DNA of 64,000 nucleotides from Shinella sp. SUS2 (GCF_001262505.1 NZ_KQ410724.1:186001-250000); one strand, 5' to 3'; positions 40,991-49,451 are shown, counted from the stretch's first letter. Notes: generated by a model from the sequence alone, not told the origin. Numbers and translations are program-made.

Positions 40991-41593
40991 TCACACAATG
41001 TTGGGGGCGCTCGGGCTGGTCTCAGCCTTAGCGAACGCCTTTTTCCAGCCAGCCTCCTTGCGGTCGGCGGCGGAGGTGAAGCCGGTAAAATCGGCAGGCC
41101 CCATCTCGATCTGGCTGGCGGCTCGCTCTGCAATACTCGGAATGTGGGAAGGGCGGAGTTGCTGCGACCGCGCGATCTTGAATGCGGCGTGGGCATCGCT
41201 CACGCTCGCGCTGCCTGCGATCAGAACCTCGGCCATAGCCGAGAGATCGGAGCCAGCCATGGCCCTGATCGCCGCTGCGCGAGCTTCGCCCGTCAGGTCA
41301 GGCAACGCATTATCGGGCGGAGTGGCTTGAGCGGGCGGGGTTGCGAGTGCCGGGGCAGATTGCACCACAACGGGATGCGGCTTTGCTGCTTTCGGTGCCA
41401 ACGCCGTGAGAAGGACATCAAGCTTTGCGCGCAAGACTTCGCCTGCGAAGTCGTAGGCATCCGGCAACGAGATCGGCTGGCCTGCGGCGGCGTTGCGGAT
41501 CAAGGTGCGGCAGGCCTCTTCGGGGAGATTGGTGTGCTGATCGAGGAACCTTGCAAGGCTATCGATCAACTCGGCATCGGCGTTCTCTACCAT
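40991..41593 (-). CDS. Hypothetical protein of element 2
   Basis: A 200-residue protein: an N-terminal helical region (LIDSLARFLDQHTNLPEEAC), a Pro/Ala linker, and a C-terminal helical domain (EARAAAIRAMAGSDLSAMAE, SDAHAAFKIARSQQLR). The C-terminal part recalls scaffold-like tails of phage capsid proteases but there is no protease domain, so no function is assigned. It lies between two other unrecognised genes, all coding towards the tail genes. Confidence 0.5.
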   Translation of the reverse strand: MVENADAELIDSLARFLDQHTNLPEEACRTLIRNAAAGQPISLPDAYDFAGEVLRAKLDVLLTALAPKAAKPHPVVVQSAPALATPPAQATPPDNALPDLTGEARAAAIRAMAGSDLSAMAEVLIAGSASVSDAHAAFKIARSQQLRPSHIPSIAERAASQIEMGPADFTGFTSAADRKEAGWKKAFAKAETSPSAPNIV

Positions 41594-41608
41594 GGCATCA
41601 ATCTCCTA

Positions 41609-42607
41609 TCAGGCAACGTCGTCGAGGCCGACATCGGCGCGGGTGCGCCACCGGCCAGATACGTCTTTGATGCCGAGGACCGCGCGGGGATCGGCCTCAC
41701 GGCGGCGTGCGATTGCGATGCCGGCGGCATGGGCGGCCATGATGGCGGCCTCTTCGTTCCGTTCCGCTTCCAGGCGCTCGGCTGCCAACTGCTCAAGCAA
41801 GGCGTCGCGCTGTGCATTGGTGAGCGCGCGTTCCGGCTCGATATCGCCTACGAGGGAGAGCGCCCGCTCGGTTATGATCTCCTGCATCGCCCAAACGAGC
41901 GTTGCAGCCGTACTGGGGCCGGCCGGGGAATTGCTGATGCCGAGCGCCTCACCGAGCTTGAGGGGAGAGGAGCGACGATCATTGTAGCAGACCCTGGGCT
42001 GGCCCTTCGCTGCGATCTCGCTGATCTCGCGCACAATAGCTTCCTTGACATCCGCGAGCGGCAGCGGCGCGAAGGTGGTATCGTTGATGGCGGCCTCAAT
42101 CGCAGCGATCTTCGAGCGGACGCGCTCGACCTCTTCCGGCACAGCTTTCGCCGGGAGCTTCACCTCGGGCGCATCTACGAACCGCACGCCAGCTTCGGCT
42201 GCGCCGGCCAACCATTGCGCGATATCACCAACCACAGCGAACGATTGGAATGCGTCCGATGCACGATCAAGGCGAGGCTGGAGCCGTTCCCTGATTTCGA
42301 GTTCCGCTTTTACGAGAAGCGGGTGAACCTCGGGCTCCTCCTCAGAACGGGAAAGCATCGCTCGCAACCTGTCGAGCGGCATGCGTGCCAGGCTGACAGT
42401 GCCGGTTCTATCATGCTGGCGCGCGAGGACGAGCTTCTGTTCGATCTCATCGCGGCGCTGCCATCCTGCTTCCAGATCGTTCAATGCTGCTTTCACGACA
42501 GCGCTGGCGGCGGCTCGCTCCTCGTCGAGCATGATGGCTTTCGCCCGCCCCTTCGGCGGGAGGATGTTGAGAAGACGTTCGGTGAATACAAGCACATTGG
42601 CCCCCAT
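41609..42607 (-). CDS. Large coiled-coil hypothetical protein of element 2
   Basis: A 332-residue, highly charged, Ala/Glu/Arg-rich protein predicted to be mostly helical, with likely coiled coils at about 20-60 and 255-300 (NAQRDALLEQLAAERLEAER). ATG 42607 is preferred to an in-frame TTG at 42622. It has no membrane segment or recognised domain. Its length and position, where a P2-like prophage would have sheath or tube genes, make it a notable unknown of this island. Confidence 0.5.
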   Translation of the reverse strand: MGANVLVFTERLLNILPPKGRAKAIMLDEERAAASAVVKAALNDLEAGWQRRDEIEQKLVLARQHDRTGTVSLARMPLDRLRAMLSRSEEEPEVHPLLVKAELEIRERLQPRLDRASDAFQSFAVVGDIAQWLAGAAEAGVRFVDAPEVKLPAKAVPEEVERVRSKIAAIEAAINDTTFAPLPLADVKEAIVREISEIAAKGQPRVCYNDRRSSPLKLGEALGISNSPAGPSTAATLVWAMQEIITERALSLVGDIEPERALTNAQRDALLEQLAAERLEAERNEEAAIMAAHAAGIAIARRREADPRAVLGIKDVSGRWRTRADVGLDDVA

Positions 42608-42694
42608 ACGTTGAACGGGCAAACAATATCGCGGTTTGCGCGGAGCAGGCTTTGCAAGTCGTGCAAGCGGTCGTGCAAATCGTGCAGGCGCCGG

Positions 42695-43000
42695 CTATGC
42701 CCGGCGCCCGAATGCTGCAAGAAGGAGCGACTTAGATATGACCCAAGGGGAGCCAGAGCCACGGGGTTGCTTCGCCCACGGCACACCCTCCTGTGCCGCG
42801 CGTGTGATCGAGGAGACTGAAAGGTCGACAAGAGCCGCAGCTCGCGCCGCATTCGTTACGTCATCACCCTCGAAAGGCTTCGCCGGCTCGGCCTCGCCGG
42901 CAGAAGCGCGTTCGGCGAGAACGCGCCCTGCGCTCTGGATAACCTCCCACAGCTCCGTCGAAGGCCGCTGAGGAAAATCGCTGGTGTCGAGCGGCGTCAT
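42695..43000 (-). CDS. Small hypothetical protein with possible helix-turn-helix
   Basis: A 101-residue protein. The C-terminal half (AARAAALVDLSVSSITRAAQ, then GVPWAKQPRGSGSPWVISKS) resembles the short helix-turn-helix of excisionase-like proteins. ATG 43000 overlaps the stop of the upstream gene (ATGA), so the two are coupled; an upstream in-frame extension overlaps that gene in full and is rejected. DNA binding is inferred. Confidence 0.5.
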   Translation of the reverse strand: MTPLDTSDFPQRPSTELWEVIQSAGRVLAERASAGEAEPAKPFEGDDVTNAARAAALVDLSVSSITRAAQEGVPWAKQPRGSGSPWVISKSLLLAAFGRRA

Positions 43001-43230
43001 TGGGCGGCCCTCTGTTCGTTGTCGCACTCGTTCGCGGCACGCTCGGCTCGGGCCTGGCGATAAGCCGCAAAGTCGATCGGGGCGGCTCCTCCGCTGGTCG
43101 GCGGCTGGTAGCCGATGATCAATAGGCGGTAGAATGCGACTTCGCGGCGCAGGAAAAGATGGCTCGCGTCGATCACCGTGGCCGTGGGGCGGGAGGCCGC
43201 CCATTCGAAAAGATCAAGATCAGGCGACAT
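42997..43230 (-). CDS. Small hypothetical protein of element 2
   Basis: A 77-residue protein (SPDLDLFEWAASRPTATVID, RREVAFYRLLIIGYQPPTSG) with no recognised domain. ATG 43230 overlaps the 3' end of the replication-type gene by 11 bases, consistent with an operon. Function unknown. Confidence 0.5.
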   Translation of the reverse strand: MSPDLDLFEWAASRPTATVIDASHLFLRREVAFYRLLIIGYQPPTSGGAAPIDFAAYRQARAERAANECDNEQRAAQ

Positions 43231-43999
43231 CGGCAGCACGCCTCCCAAAGCTTTTGATGGTCGCGATTGTCAGCGTCCCGGTGCGCCTCGCCCCCAGCGC
43301 CTTCGTCAGCGCGTCGGGACCGTATTTTTTGTCAATCCAAATCAAGAGCGTGCGCCAGGCTTCCTCCGTTGCCCGGATTGGCCGATCAGGGTCTCCTTCA
43401 TCAAGGAACTCTGCCGGGTCATCGTCATACAAGAACTCAACGTGATCTGTCGGCCAGTCCATCTCGTCATAGTAATCGTCGGACGCGTCCGACGCGCTCT
43501 CAGGCGCGGCGGGGCGCGTATCCTGTTTATGATCCGGCTGAGTAGAAGACGACGTAGATTGAGTAGTAGACGGGGAAGCCCCCTGGTGGGGCTTCCCCTC
43601 TATATCTGTAATCTCACTCTCTAATAGCATTGCATCCGTATCGACGGATGATTGATTTTGCTTGATTTTCTTCCACCGTTTTTCAGCAGCAGTTTTCCGG
43701 CTCAGAGAATTTTTCCTCTCAAACTCAATCTGGTCCTGCATCGTGCCCGACCAAATCATGCCTTCTTCGAGGTGGATCAGCCCCGCCTCGATGAGCGTTT
43801 CGACCGCCTTTTTGAAGGTCTTCGGCGTCGCGCGGCACCGAGCGGAGAGGATTTTCTCGTTGAAGGGAACCGGCTCGCCGCGTTCGTGCATAATGGCCAG
43901 AAGATCAGTCAAAATGCCCTTGTCAGACGGTGCCAAGCCGCCCGTTTTGGCAAGCCAATCGCGGCTGTGGAATTTGAACCACGAAACTTCACCCGTCAT
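43220..43999 (-). CDS. DUF1376/YdaU-like phage replication protein
   Basis: The 259-residue protein begins MTGEVSWFKFHSRDWLAKTG followed by GGLAPSDKGILTDLLAIMHE, the pattern of DUF1376-type replication initiators, and a winged-helix region to about residue 85. A low-complexity Ser/Thr/Gln/Asp stretch (about 120-185) separates a C-terminal domain with EAWRTLLIWIDKKYGPDALT. ATG 43999 is used; the upstream in-frame extension overlaps the zinc-ribbon gene. It is probably the replication initiator of element 2. Confidence 0.7.
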   Translation of the reverse strand: MTGEVSWFKFHSRDWLAKTGGLAPSDKGILTDLLAIMHERGEPVPFNEKILSARCRATPKTFKKAVETLIEAGLIHLEEGMIWSGTMQDQIEFERKNSLSRKTAAEKRWKKIKQNQSSVDTDAMLLESEITDIEGKPHQGASPSTTQSTSSSTQPDHKQDTRPAAPESASDASDDYYDEMDWPTDHVEFLYDDDPAEFLDEGDPDRPIRATEEAWRTLLIWIDKKYGPDALTKALGARRTGTLTIATIKSFGRRAADVA

Positions 44000-44262
44000 T
44001 CCGCAGCCCTCCCGCAAGCCGAGCAGCGCAGGGCCCGGCCTGCCCAGGCGGCCGGGATCGTCGCCACGCCAGAATGGCCGCAGGGGCATTTGATCCGCCG
44101 AGTGATCTTCTGAGTGGCTGCCGCCAGCTCTGCGCGGAGGGCGGCTTTGCCCGGCCGCTGCTTCGGCCGGGCGGGCAAGATAATATCGCCATTCAGGGGA
44201 TCGGCGCCCTGCTCGCGCAGCCGGCGCCGATCGCGGTCCTTGCTCCAATCGAACTTAACCAT
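43996..44262 (-). CDS. Small zinc-ribbon protein
   Basis: An 88-residue basic protein ending in CPCGHSGVATIPAAWAGRA followed by LRCSACG, four Cys in two CxxC-type pairs forming a zinc ribbon. The N-terminal half is Arg/Lys-rich. The stop overlaps the replication gene start (ATGA) and the start overlaps the DUF3102 gene by eight bases. Nucleic-acid binding is likely; exact role unknown. Confidence 0.6.
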   Translation of the reverse strand: MVKFDWSKDRDRRRLREQGADPLNGDIILPARPKQRPGKAALRAELAAATQKITRRIKCPCGHSGVATIPAAWAGRALRCSACGRAAE

Positions 44263-45187
44263 AGACCTTTTCCTTCACCGTCTGGATGATGGGAAAAGCC
44301 TTCGCCATGGCCTCTTCGGTCATCTGCTTCGCCGCCTTCGACGACTTGGAGAGATACTTGATGATATCCGCTGCGGATGCCTTCGTGGTCCCGAGCGTAT
44401 CCAGGCCGCCAAGGAAAGCCCTGACATGGCTGTCCATGCTGGCGGTCTGGTCGAAATCGGCCCCCTCCCAATCGTCATGGGTGCGATCGATCTCGTCTTT
44501 CTCTTTGTCCGTCAGAGGTTTATGGAGCGCGACTACGTTCGAGGCTGCGGTGGTCGGCGCCGGTCGAGCCGACGCAGCACGCCGCAGCTCCTCGTTTTCC
44601 CTGCGCAGCCTGCGAAGCTCGTCTTCAAATCCGGCTCCGACGCGCTTGGCGATCTTTGCGGCCTCCTCGCTCTGCGATGCCTCAAGTTCGGCTGCCTTCT
44701 TCTCGGCCGCCTCGGCATCGAGGGCGGCAAGCTCACGGCCGTTTTGCGCCGCCTTGGTCTCGGCCTTCATCCGGCGGATATCGGCGACCGTCACCTTCTG
44801 CCCATCAACGAGAAGAGCTTCAACCTGATCACGGATCGGCTGCGGGGTGGACGGGGCGGCGAGTTCGTAGAGGGCGGTGACGGTCAAACCTGAAACGGTT
44901 TCAACTTTGCCTTGGAAGCGATCAGCCACGTTCATGAGGCTGGTCGCGGTTTTGTGGCTCATCTCGAATTCCGCCTCGATCCAAGGCAGGAACATGCCGT
45001 GGGGAAGACGCTCCTTCTGGCGCTTGAGTGCCAGGCCGACTGCGATGATGCTCTCCGCAGCGGTCTTCATATGAGCCTTGATCAGCGCGGCATCTTCGCG
45101 GGCTGCGGCCTCATCCTCGCGGCTGAGAGCTGCATAGGAGAACAAGTCAGGCTGCTCCGCAGCCGCAGTGTTGCTGATCCTTGCCAT
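44255..45187 (-). CDS. DUF3102 domain protein
   Basis: The 310-residue protein contains a complete DUF3102 region at about residues 25-130 (LIKAHMKTAAESIIAVGLAL, KERLPHGMFLPWIEAEFEM, ALYELAAPSTPQPIRDQVEA), followed by a long coiled coil (KAETKAAQNGRELAALDAEA, ENEELRRAASARP) and an acidic C-terminal domain. DUF3102 proteins occur in phages and plasmids near replication genes; their biochemical function is not known to me. It starts at the excisionase-gene stop, so the two are coupled. Confidence 0.75.
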   Translation of the reverse strand: MARISNTAAAEQPDLFSYAALSREDEAAAREDAALIKAHMKTAAESIIAVGLALKRQKERLPHGMFLPWIEAEFEMSHKTATSLMNVADRFQGKVETVSGLTVTALYELAAPSTPQPIRDQVEALLVDGQKVTVADIRRMKAETKAAQNGRELAALDAEAAEKKAAELEASQSEEAAKIAKRVGAGFEDELRRLRRENEELRRAASARPAPTTAASNVVALHKPLTDKEKDEIDRTHDDWEGADFDQTASMDSHVRAFLGGLDTLGTTKASAADIIKYLSKSSKAAKQMTEEAMAKAFPIIQTVKEKVYG

Positions 45188-45462
45188 TAGCCGACACTCG
45201 CATTGTTGACGCGGGCGCGGTCGTCAAGCCAGCGATCGAGGTCGGCTTTCCGATAGAGGCACTTGCGGCTGCTCTGTGCAATGAAGACCGGCCCACCTCC
45301 GATCGAACGAAGAACCGCAAGCCGACCATACGACAAGCGAAGATAAGCAGCCGCCTCCGCCGTCGTCATAATCGAAAGTTTTTCGAGTTCCTCGTGAGGA
45401 AGAGTTACCTTCTTAGATTTTCCGGCATATCGACGACCCACTACTTCGGAAGGGCTATCCAT
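45187..45462 (-). CDS. AlpA/excisionase-like helix-turn-helix protein
   Basis: A 91-residue protein whose residues 30-80 (MTTAEAAAYLRLSYGRLAVL, then CLYRKADLDRWLDDRAR) match the HTH_17/AlpA-like excisionase fold. Such proteins bend attachment-site DNA for excision or activate element genes. AGGAGAATGAA lies before the ATG, with a perfect inverted repeat just upstream. It is transcribed in the same direction as the integrase and precedes the replication-type genes. Confidence 0.78.
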   Translation of the reverse strand: MDSPSEVVGRRYAGKSKKVTLPHEELEKLSIMTTAEAAAYLRLSYGRLAVLRSIGGGPVFIAQSSRKCLYRKADLDRWLDDRARVNNASVG

Positions 45463-45471
45463 TTCATTCTC

Positions 45472-45494
45472 CTATCGACGCTGATTGTCGATAG
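45472..45494 (-). promoter_or_regulatory. Operator-like perfect inverted repeat before the excisionase gene
   Basis: CTATCGAC at 45472-45479 and GTCGATAG at 45487-45494 are separated by seven bases, directly upstream of the ribosome site on the minus strand. Size and spacing suit a dimeric regulator controlling the excision/replication operon. Confidence 0.5.
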
Positions 45495-45562
45495 AAAAGT
45501 TAGGCCGTCGCCTTTGCTCTATCTATACCAAGTTGCCCCCATGGAGAGGGAGGGCAATCTTC

Positions 45563-46273
45563 CTATTTCTCAAGGAACCACTTCCGAATGCGGCTTTCGA
45601 GCAAGCTCCGCGCAGCGTCATGCCCAGGAAGCTTTGCGTCACACCATGTGGCGACTGCAAGGGAGATGAGCGCTTCCTTTTGCCCGCGCTGCAATTCAGT
45701 GGAACCTGTGATTGAAGAAAAGGCGTTGCGCATAGTTCGCACAAAGCCGGCCTTGAGATGGTCGCCTGTATCGCCCACGGACGAGCTGTTCCTTGTTTCA
45801 ATGCCATCAACATAGCTATCGAGAGACTTGAAAAGCGTCTCCGCGTCCCGAAGAGCCGAGAAGTCCAGCCCTTCCACCAATTCAGGGTGGGTCGATCGGA
45901 CGTTCTCGATCAGCCGAGCGTCTTCTCGGTTTTCGGCCAAGAATTGCCCGAGAGCATCCTGTAAAGCTCGTGCTGCCCGTATTTTTCTCTCGCGAAATGA
46001 GCGGTCGGCTTTATTGGCATAGACTGACGACGCATAAGCGAACGCATCTATGGCCGCGTCAAGTAGCTCTGCCCGAAGGGCTTTCAAGCCGCCGAAGACG
46101 ACTGCCGGTCTCGACCTGTCAACCCATCCGCGTTTGTCCATCTCCGAAAGGACAGCATCAATGGCGAAGGCTCCGAATGGCGCTCCCTCATCAGGGAGGT
46201 TCGCCGAAAAGCTTCGTGGGTCTGGTAGCTGCTCACCCCTCGTTGGGCGGGCTTCCCTTTCCTTTCTAGGCAT
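45563..46273 (-). CDS. Hypothetical protein coupled to the integrase of element 2
   Basis: A 236-residue protein, mainly helical. Segments include AFGAFAIDAVLSEMDKRGW-like sequence near residue 35, KADRSFRERKIRAARALQDA and a C-terminal AARSLLESRIRKWFLEK. No known defence, toxin or recombination domain is visible. Its ATG overlaps the integrase stop by one base (TGATG), so it is co-translated with the recombinase, which suggests a role linked to integration control, or cargo. Function unknown. Confidence 0.55.
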   Translation of the reverse strand: MPRKEREARPTRGEQLPDPRSFSANLPDEGAPFGAFAIDAVLSEMDKRGWVDRSRPAVVFGGLKALRAELLDAAIDAFAYASSVYANKADRSFRERKIRAARALQDALGQFLAENREDARLIENVRSTHPELVEGLDFSALRDAETLFKSLDSYVDGIETRNSSSVGDTGDHLKAGFVRTMRNAFSSITGSTELQRGQKEALISLAVATWCDAKLPGHDAARSLLESRIRKWFLEK

Positions 46274-47625
46274 CAGCGCGCTCCCTTGAACGGGATGATA
46301 TCGGCCCTGGTCTCTGCGGGCGCTTCCCCCATAGCCGAAGCAATGCGGGTCGCAATTGCATCAGAAACTTTGCGAAGTGGATCATTGTCGAGGTGAGCAT
46401 AACGCTCCGTCGTGCTCGCCTGGGTGTGACCGAGAAGCTTCCCAATCACGACAAGGCCGTGGCCGTCGCCAGCTCCGACCGACGCGAACGAATGCCTCAG
46501 ATCGTGGATGCGCACGCCTTCGAGGCCGGCGACCTTAGTTACCAAGCGCCATGGGCGTTTTAGGTCAGTGCGCGGTTGAGGCTGACCGTCACGGCTTTCG
46601 CCGGGAAAGACAAATGGTCCAAGACGCTCCATTCCGGCAAGGACAGCTCGCGCGGGCGCGCTCAAGACGATGGTCCTCGGCCCTACTTTGCTGTCGCGCA
46701 AACGAGCCAGGCCGCGATCCAGATCGATGAATGCCCATTCGAGGTTGAGAATTTCTCGCAGCCTTGCGCCGGTGAAAATGAGGAGCCGCAGGGCGGCGGC
46801 AGCGCCCGGATCGATCTTGATTAGACGGTTCTCGGCCTTCGGGGCGTGCTTTGTCTTTCCAGAGGGGTTCGGTTCCCATGCGATCCCGATTGCCTCGGCT
46901 TCCCTGATCGCAGCGCCTAGCCGTTGAAGCTCCTCAACCGACAAAAAGCGATCCTTAGCATGCTCCTTGTACTTTTCGAGCTTGTAGGTGGGCTTCCGTG
47001 TGCCATCAGGGATCAAGTCAACACCTTCGGCCCATCCCCATATAGCCGAGAATGTCGTCACCGTGCGGTTCGCCATGGCCGGCTTGTCGGCAAGCGACCG
47101 ATGCAGCTTTGCGACATCCTGCTTGGTGATCTCGCGCACGTCACGGCGGCGGAATGCCGGCATAAGATGCGAGACAATCACATGCCGGTAGAATTCATAG
47201 GTGTTCCGCTTCCGCTTGAGCCGGACATGCTCCCGCATAAAGCGCGCAGCCAGCCGCTCAAAGCGTAGATCGCGCGCCTCTTTGCGCGCTCGCTCCTCGG
47301 CAGCCTTTGCCTTAACAGCAGCTTCGCGCGCCGCCTTTTCGTTGGCAGCGCGATCGATGCCGCTTTCACCCTCGACAATGAGTTCCTTGGCGCGATCACG
47401 GGCTTGCTCGACGGTCCATGCACCGAATACCCCGATTGTCACGCGCTTCGACTTGGCACCTATCCCACGGCCGATGCGGAATTGTGCGACGAATGTTTTT
47501 TTGCCGGATGGGTTTACCGCGATGCCAAATCCCTTCACGGCACCGTCCCCGCCATCCCACTCGAAGTATGCCTTCTCGGCCGGGAGCAGGTTCTCCACAA
47601 TCTTCTTTGTCAGCTTCTTGTTCAA
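46273..47625 (-). CDS. Tyrosine-type integrase of element 2 with DUF4102-like arm-binding domain
   Basis: The 450-residue recombinase starts at TTG, with AAGGAGG at ideal spacing. Residues 1-95 form the DUF4102-type arm-binding domain (VENLLPAEKAYFEWDGGDGA, then KTFVAQFRIG). The catalytic residues are Arg288 (GARLREI), Lys313, His374 and Arg377 (HDLRHSF), His400 (LLGH) and Tyr409 (ERYAH). It catalyses integration into tRNA-Pro. It lies at the attR end, reading into the element, next to the arm-type site. Confidence 0.95.
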   Translation of the reverse strand: MNKKLTKKIVENLLPAEKAYFEWDGGDGAVKGFGIAVNPSGKKTFVAQFRIGRGIGAKSKRVTIGVFGAWTVEQARDRAKELIVEGESGIDRAANEKAAREAAVKAKAAEERARKEARDLRFERLAARFMREHVRLKRKRNTYEFYRHVIVSHLMPAFRRRDVREITKQDVAKLHRSLADKPAMANRTVTTFSAIWGWAEGVDLIPDGTRKPTYKLEKYKEHAKDRFLSVEELQRLGAAIREAEAIGIAWEPNPSGKTKHAPKAENRLIKIDPGAAAALRLLIFTGARLREILNLEWAFIDLDRGLARLRDSKVGPRTIVLSAPARAVLAGMERLGPFVFPGESRDGQPQPRTDLKRPWRLVTKVAGLEGVRIHDLRHSFASVGAGDGHGLVVIGKLLGHTQASTTERYAHLDNDPLRKVSDAIATRIASAMGEAPAETRADIIPFKGAR

Positions 47626-47662
47626 ACCCCAGGCCTCCTTGACGAAAATTCAAGCGCGCAGA

Positions 47663-47682
47663 AAAATAAGCAGATAATAAGC
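47663..47682 (+). repeat. Right arm-type site of element 2
   Basis: AAAATAAGCAGATAATAAGC, 19 of 20 identical to the left arm site at 32138-32157 and in the same orientation. It lies between the integrase start and attR. The remaining sequence 47626-47802 is AT-rich and holds no gene. Confidence 0.6.
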
Positions 47683-47802
47683 AGCAAAACGAATAGACGA
47701 TGCGCGTTGCCGATATGAAGATATGCAACGAAACTTTATAAATCAATATGTTGGTAGAGATGATAGGCGACGAGGTTAGACGAAAAGCCCTAAATTCTCT
47801 TT

Positions 47803-47849
47803 CTGGGGGTCAAGGGGTCGTGGGTTCGAATCCCGCCATTCCGACCATT
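47803..47849 (+). repeat. attR core of element 2 (partial tRNA-Pro)
   Basis: The second copy of the 47-bp core. It carries the anticodon loop to ACCA half of tRNA-Pro but no 5' half, so it is not a tRNA gene. It marks the right end of the island; host sequence follows. Confidence 0.95.
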
Positions 47850-47962
47850 TTTCCTTCCTCCTCTACACTTTACGCGGTTCCGTACGGAACCTTGCGCGTT
47901 CCCCCGCGTTCTCGACGGCCGGCCTCGTTTGCCGGTGATATCGGCAGCGTGAGGAGACGGAA

Positions 47963-48214
47963 ATGGAAGATGCAGGTGTCGGCTGGATTGCGGCTATCAT
48001 CATCGGCGGTATTGCGGGATGGCTCGCCGAAATGTTCATGAAAAGCAATATGGGCGTGCTGATGAACATCGTGCTCGGCATCGTCGGCGCGATGGTTGCG
48101 AACCTTTTGCTCGGCCTGATCGGCGTCTCGCTCGGCGGCTGGATCGGCTATCTGATCGCGGGCTTCATCGGCGCCTGTATTCTCATTGCGCTGGCACGGG
48201 CGATCAGGCGGTAA
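47963..48214 (+). CDS. GlsB/YeaQ/YmgE family membrane protein
   Basis: An 83-residue, Gly-rich protein with three membrane segments (WIAAIIIGGIAGWLAEMFM, MNIVLGIVGAMVANLLLGLI, WIGYLIAGFIGACILIALA), ending in basic residues. The MKSNMGVLMNIVLGIVGA centre is the family hallmark. Members are small inner-membrane proteins linked to stress responses, mechanism unknown. GAGGAGACGG is the ribosome site. It is the first host gene after the island. Confidence 0.88.
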   Translation: MEDAGVGWIAAIIIGGIAGWLAEMFMKSNMGVLMNIVLGIVGAMVANLLLGLIGVSLGGWIGYLIAGFIGACILIALARAIRR

Positions 48215-48249
48215 GATGCCGCGCCAGGAAGACGTGTTCGATCGTCAGG

Positions 48250-48279
48250 AACCGCCGCTCCGAAGGGACGGCGGTTTTT
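48250..48279 (+). terminator. Intrinsic terminator after the GlsB-type gene
   Basis: AACCGCCG/CGGCGGTT stem followed by TTTTTCG. It lies between convergent transcription units and can also end the minus-strand polysaccharide operon. Confidence 0.8.
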
Positions 48280-48283
48280 CGTT

Positions 48284-49444
48284 TCATGCGATCAGGCTGC
48301 GATAGATGGCTTCCGTTTCGCAGACCATGCGGTCGAGGCGGTATTCAGGGCTGCGGGCGCGGGTGAGGGCGGCGGCGGTGTGGCGGGCGAGGTGGCCGGG
48401 CTCGCTGAGGCGCAACATGGCATCGGCGAGGGCCTCTGGATCATCGGCGTTTTTCAGGAGAATACCGTTCTCGCCGTCCTTCAGCACCGTGGAGACGCCG
48501 CCAACATCGGTGAGAATCAACGGCTTGCCGGCAGCTGCGCCCTCCAGCATCACATAGGACATGGCCTCGTAGCGGCTCGGCATGGTCAGCACGTCGATGG
48601 CCGCCATCGCCTCGACGCCGGTAAAGCCCGTGGTGAGGTGGATGCGTGTGCCTTGGCCGCTTGTCGCGACCTGCCGGCGCACCTCCGCTTCCATATCGCC
48701 TGTGCCGATCATCAGGAGATGGGCGTGCGGCACGCGTTCGGCAACGCGCACGAAGGCCGCCACCAGCCGCTCGGGCGCCTTCTGGTGGCAGAGGCGGCCG
48801 ACGAAGCCGAAGAGCAGCGCATCCATGGGGATGCCGAGGGCCTGCCGGACGGTGGCGCGGGAATCGGCGGGCGGCGTTTCGACGCCGTTGACGACGATCG
48901 ACAGCTTTTTGCGCGGCATGCCGAGTGCGCGGGCATGGGCATATTCATCTGCGGAAACGCAGATGACCCGGTCGGTGAGGGTGCGGGCGAGCAGCTTCTC
49001 GATCGAGCCGTAGACCTTGCGGCCGAGCGCGCCGAGGCCGGGATCCATCGTGTAGAAGGCGTGCGGCGTATAAACCCGCGGGACATGACGGCCGGGCAGG
49101 CGCAGGCGCGCCAGCGCACCCGCCTTCGAGCTATGGGCATGGATGACGTCGAAGGGGCCGGCGCTGCGCATGACGGCGCGGATTGCCCGCCAGGCACGGA
49201 GGTCCGATGGACCGGGGGCGCGCGTCATGGCGACGGTGTGCAGCCCGGCAAGGCCCAGCGCCTGCAGTTCCTCGACGAAACGCGTTTCCGCCCGCAATGG
49301 CGAATAGACGGCATGCACGGCATGTCCATGGGCCGTCAGGCCGCGGCACAGGTCGATGAAATGCCGGCCGGATCCGCCGCCGCCGGTCTCCAGCACCTGC
49401 AGGAGGCGCATCTGCCGTGGAACCCTGTCCTGTTTTCTGCTCAT
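48284..49444 (-). CDS. GT4-family glycosyltransferase
   Basis: A 386-residue GT-B glycosyltransferase. The N-terminus has the glycine-rich acceptor loop (LETGGGGSGRHFIDLCRGL), the middle has VIHAHSSKAGALAR and PHAFYT, and the C-terminal donor domain has VGRLCHQKAPERLV and the MPSRYEAMSYVMLEGAAAGK motif with the nucleotide-sugar-binding Glu pair. It adds a sugar to a lipid-linked repeat unit in the cytoplasm. ATG 49444 follows the upstream stop by seven bases; an extended form overlaps the ligase gene and is rejected. It is the last gene of the operon. Confidence 0.88.
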   Translation of the reverse strand: MSRKQDRVPRQMRLLQVLETGGGGSGRHFIDLCRGLTAHGHAVHAVYSPLRAETRFVEELQALGLAGLHTVAMTRAPGPSDLRAWRAIRAVMRSAGPFDVIHAHSSKAGALARLRLPGRHVPRVYTPHAFYTMDPGLGALGRKVYGSIEKLLARTLTDRVICVSADEYAHARALGMPRKKLSIVVNGVETPPADSRATVRQALGIPMDALLFGFVGRLCHQKAPERLVAAFVRVAERVPHAHLLMIGTGDMEAEVRRQVATSGQGTRIHLTTGFTGVEAMAAIDVLTMPSRYEAMSYVMLEGAAAGKPLILTDVGGVSTVLKDGENGILLKNADDPEALADAMLRLSEPGHLARHTAAALTRARSPEYRLDRMVCETEAIYRSLIA

Positions 49445-49451
49445 GGTGCGG

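Noticed and set aside
41144..42820. 558-codon open frame opposite unrecognised genes of element 2
   Set aside because: Minus-strand genes here have consistent direction, overlaps and ribosome sites. The plus-strand frame crosses several of their boundaries and has no start signal.
47803..47849. A second tRNA-Pro gene
   Set aside because: Only the 3' half is present; the 5' acceptor and D arms are missing. It is the attR copy of the repeat.
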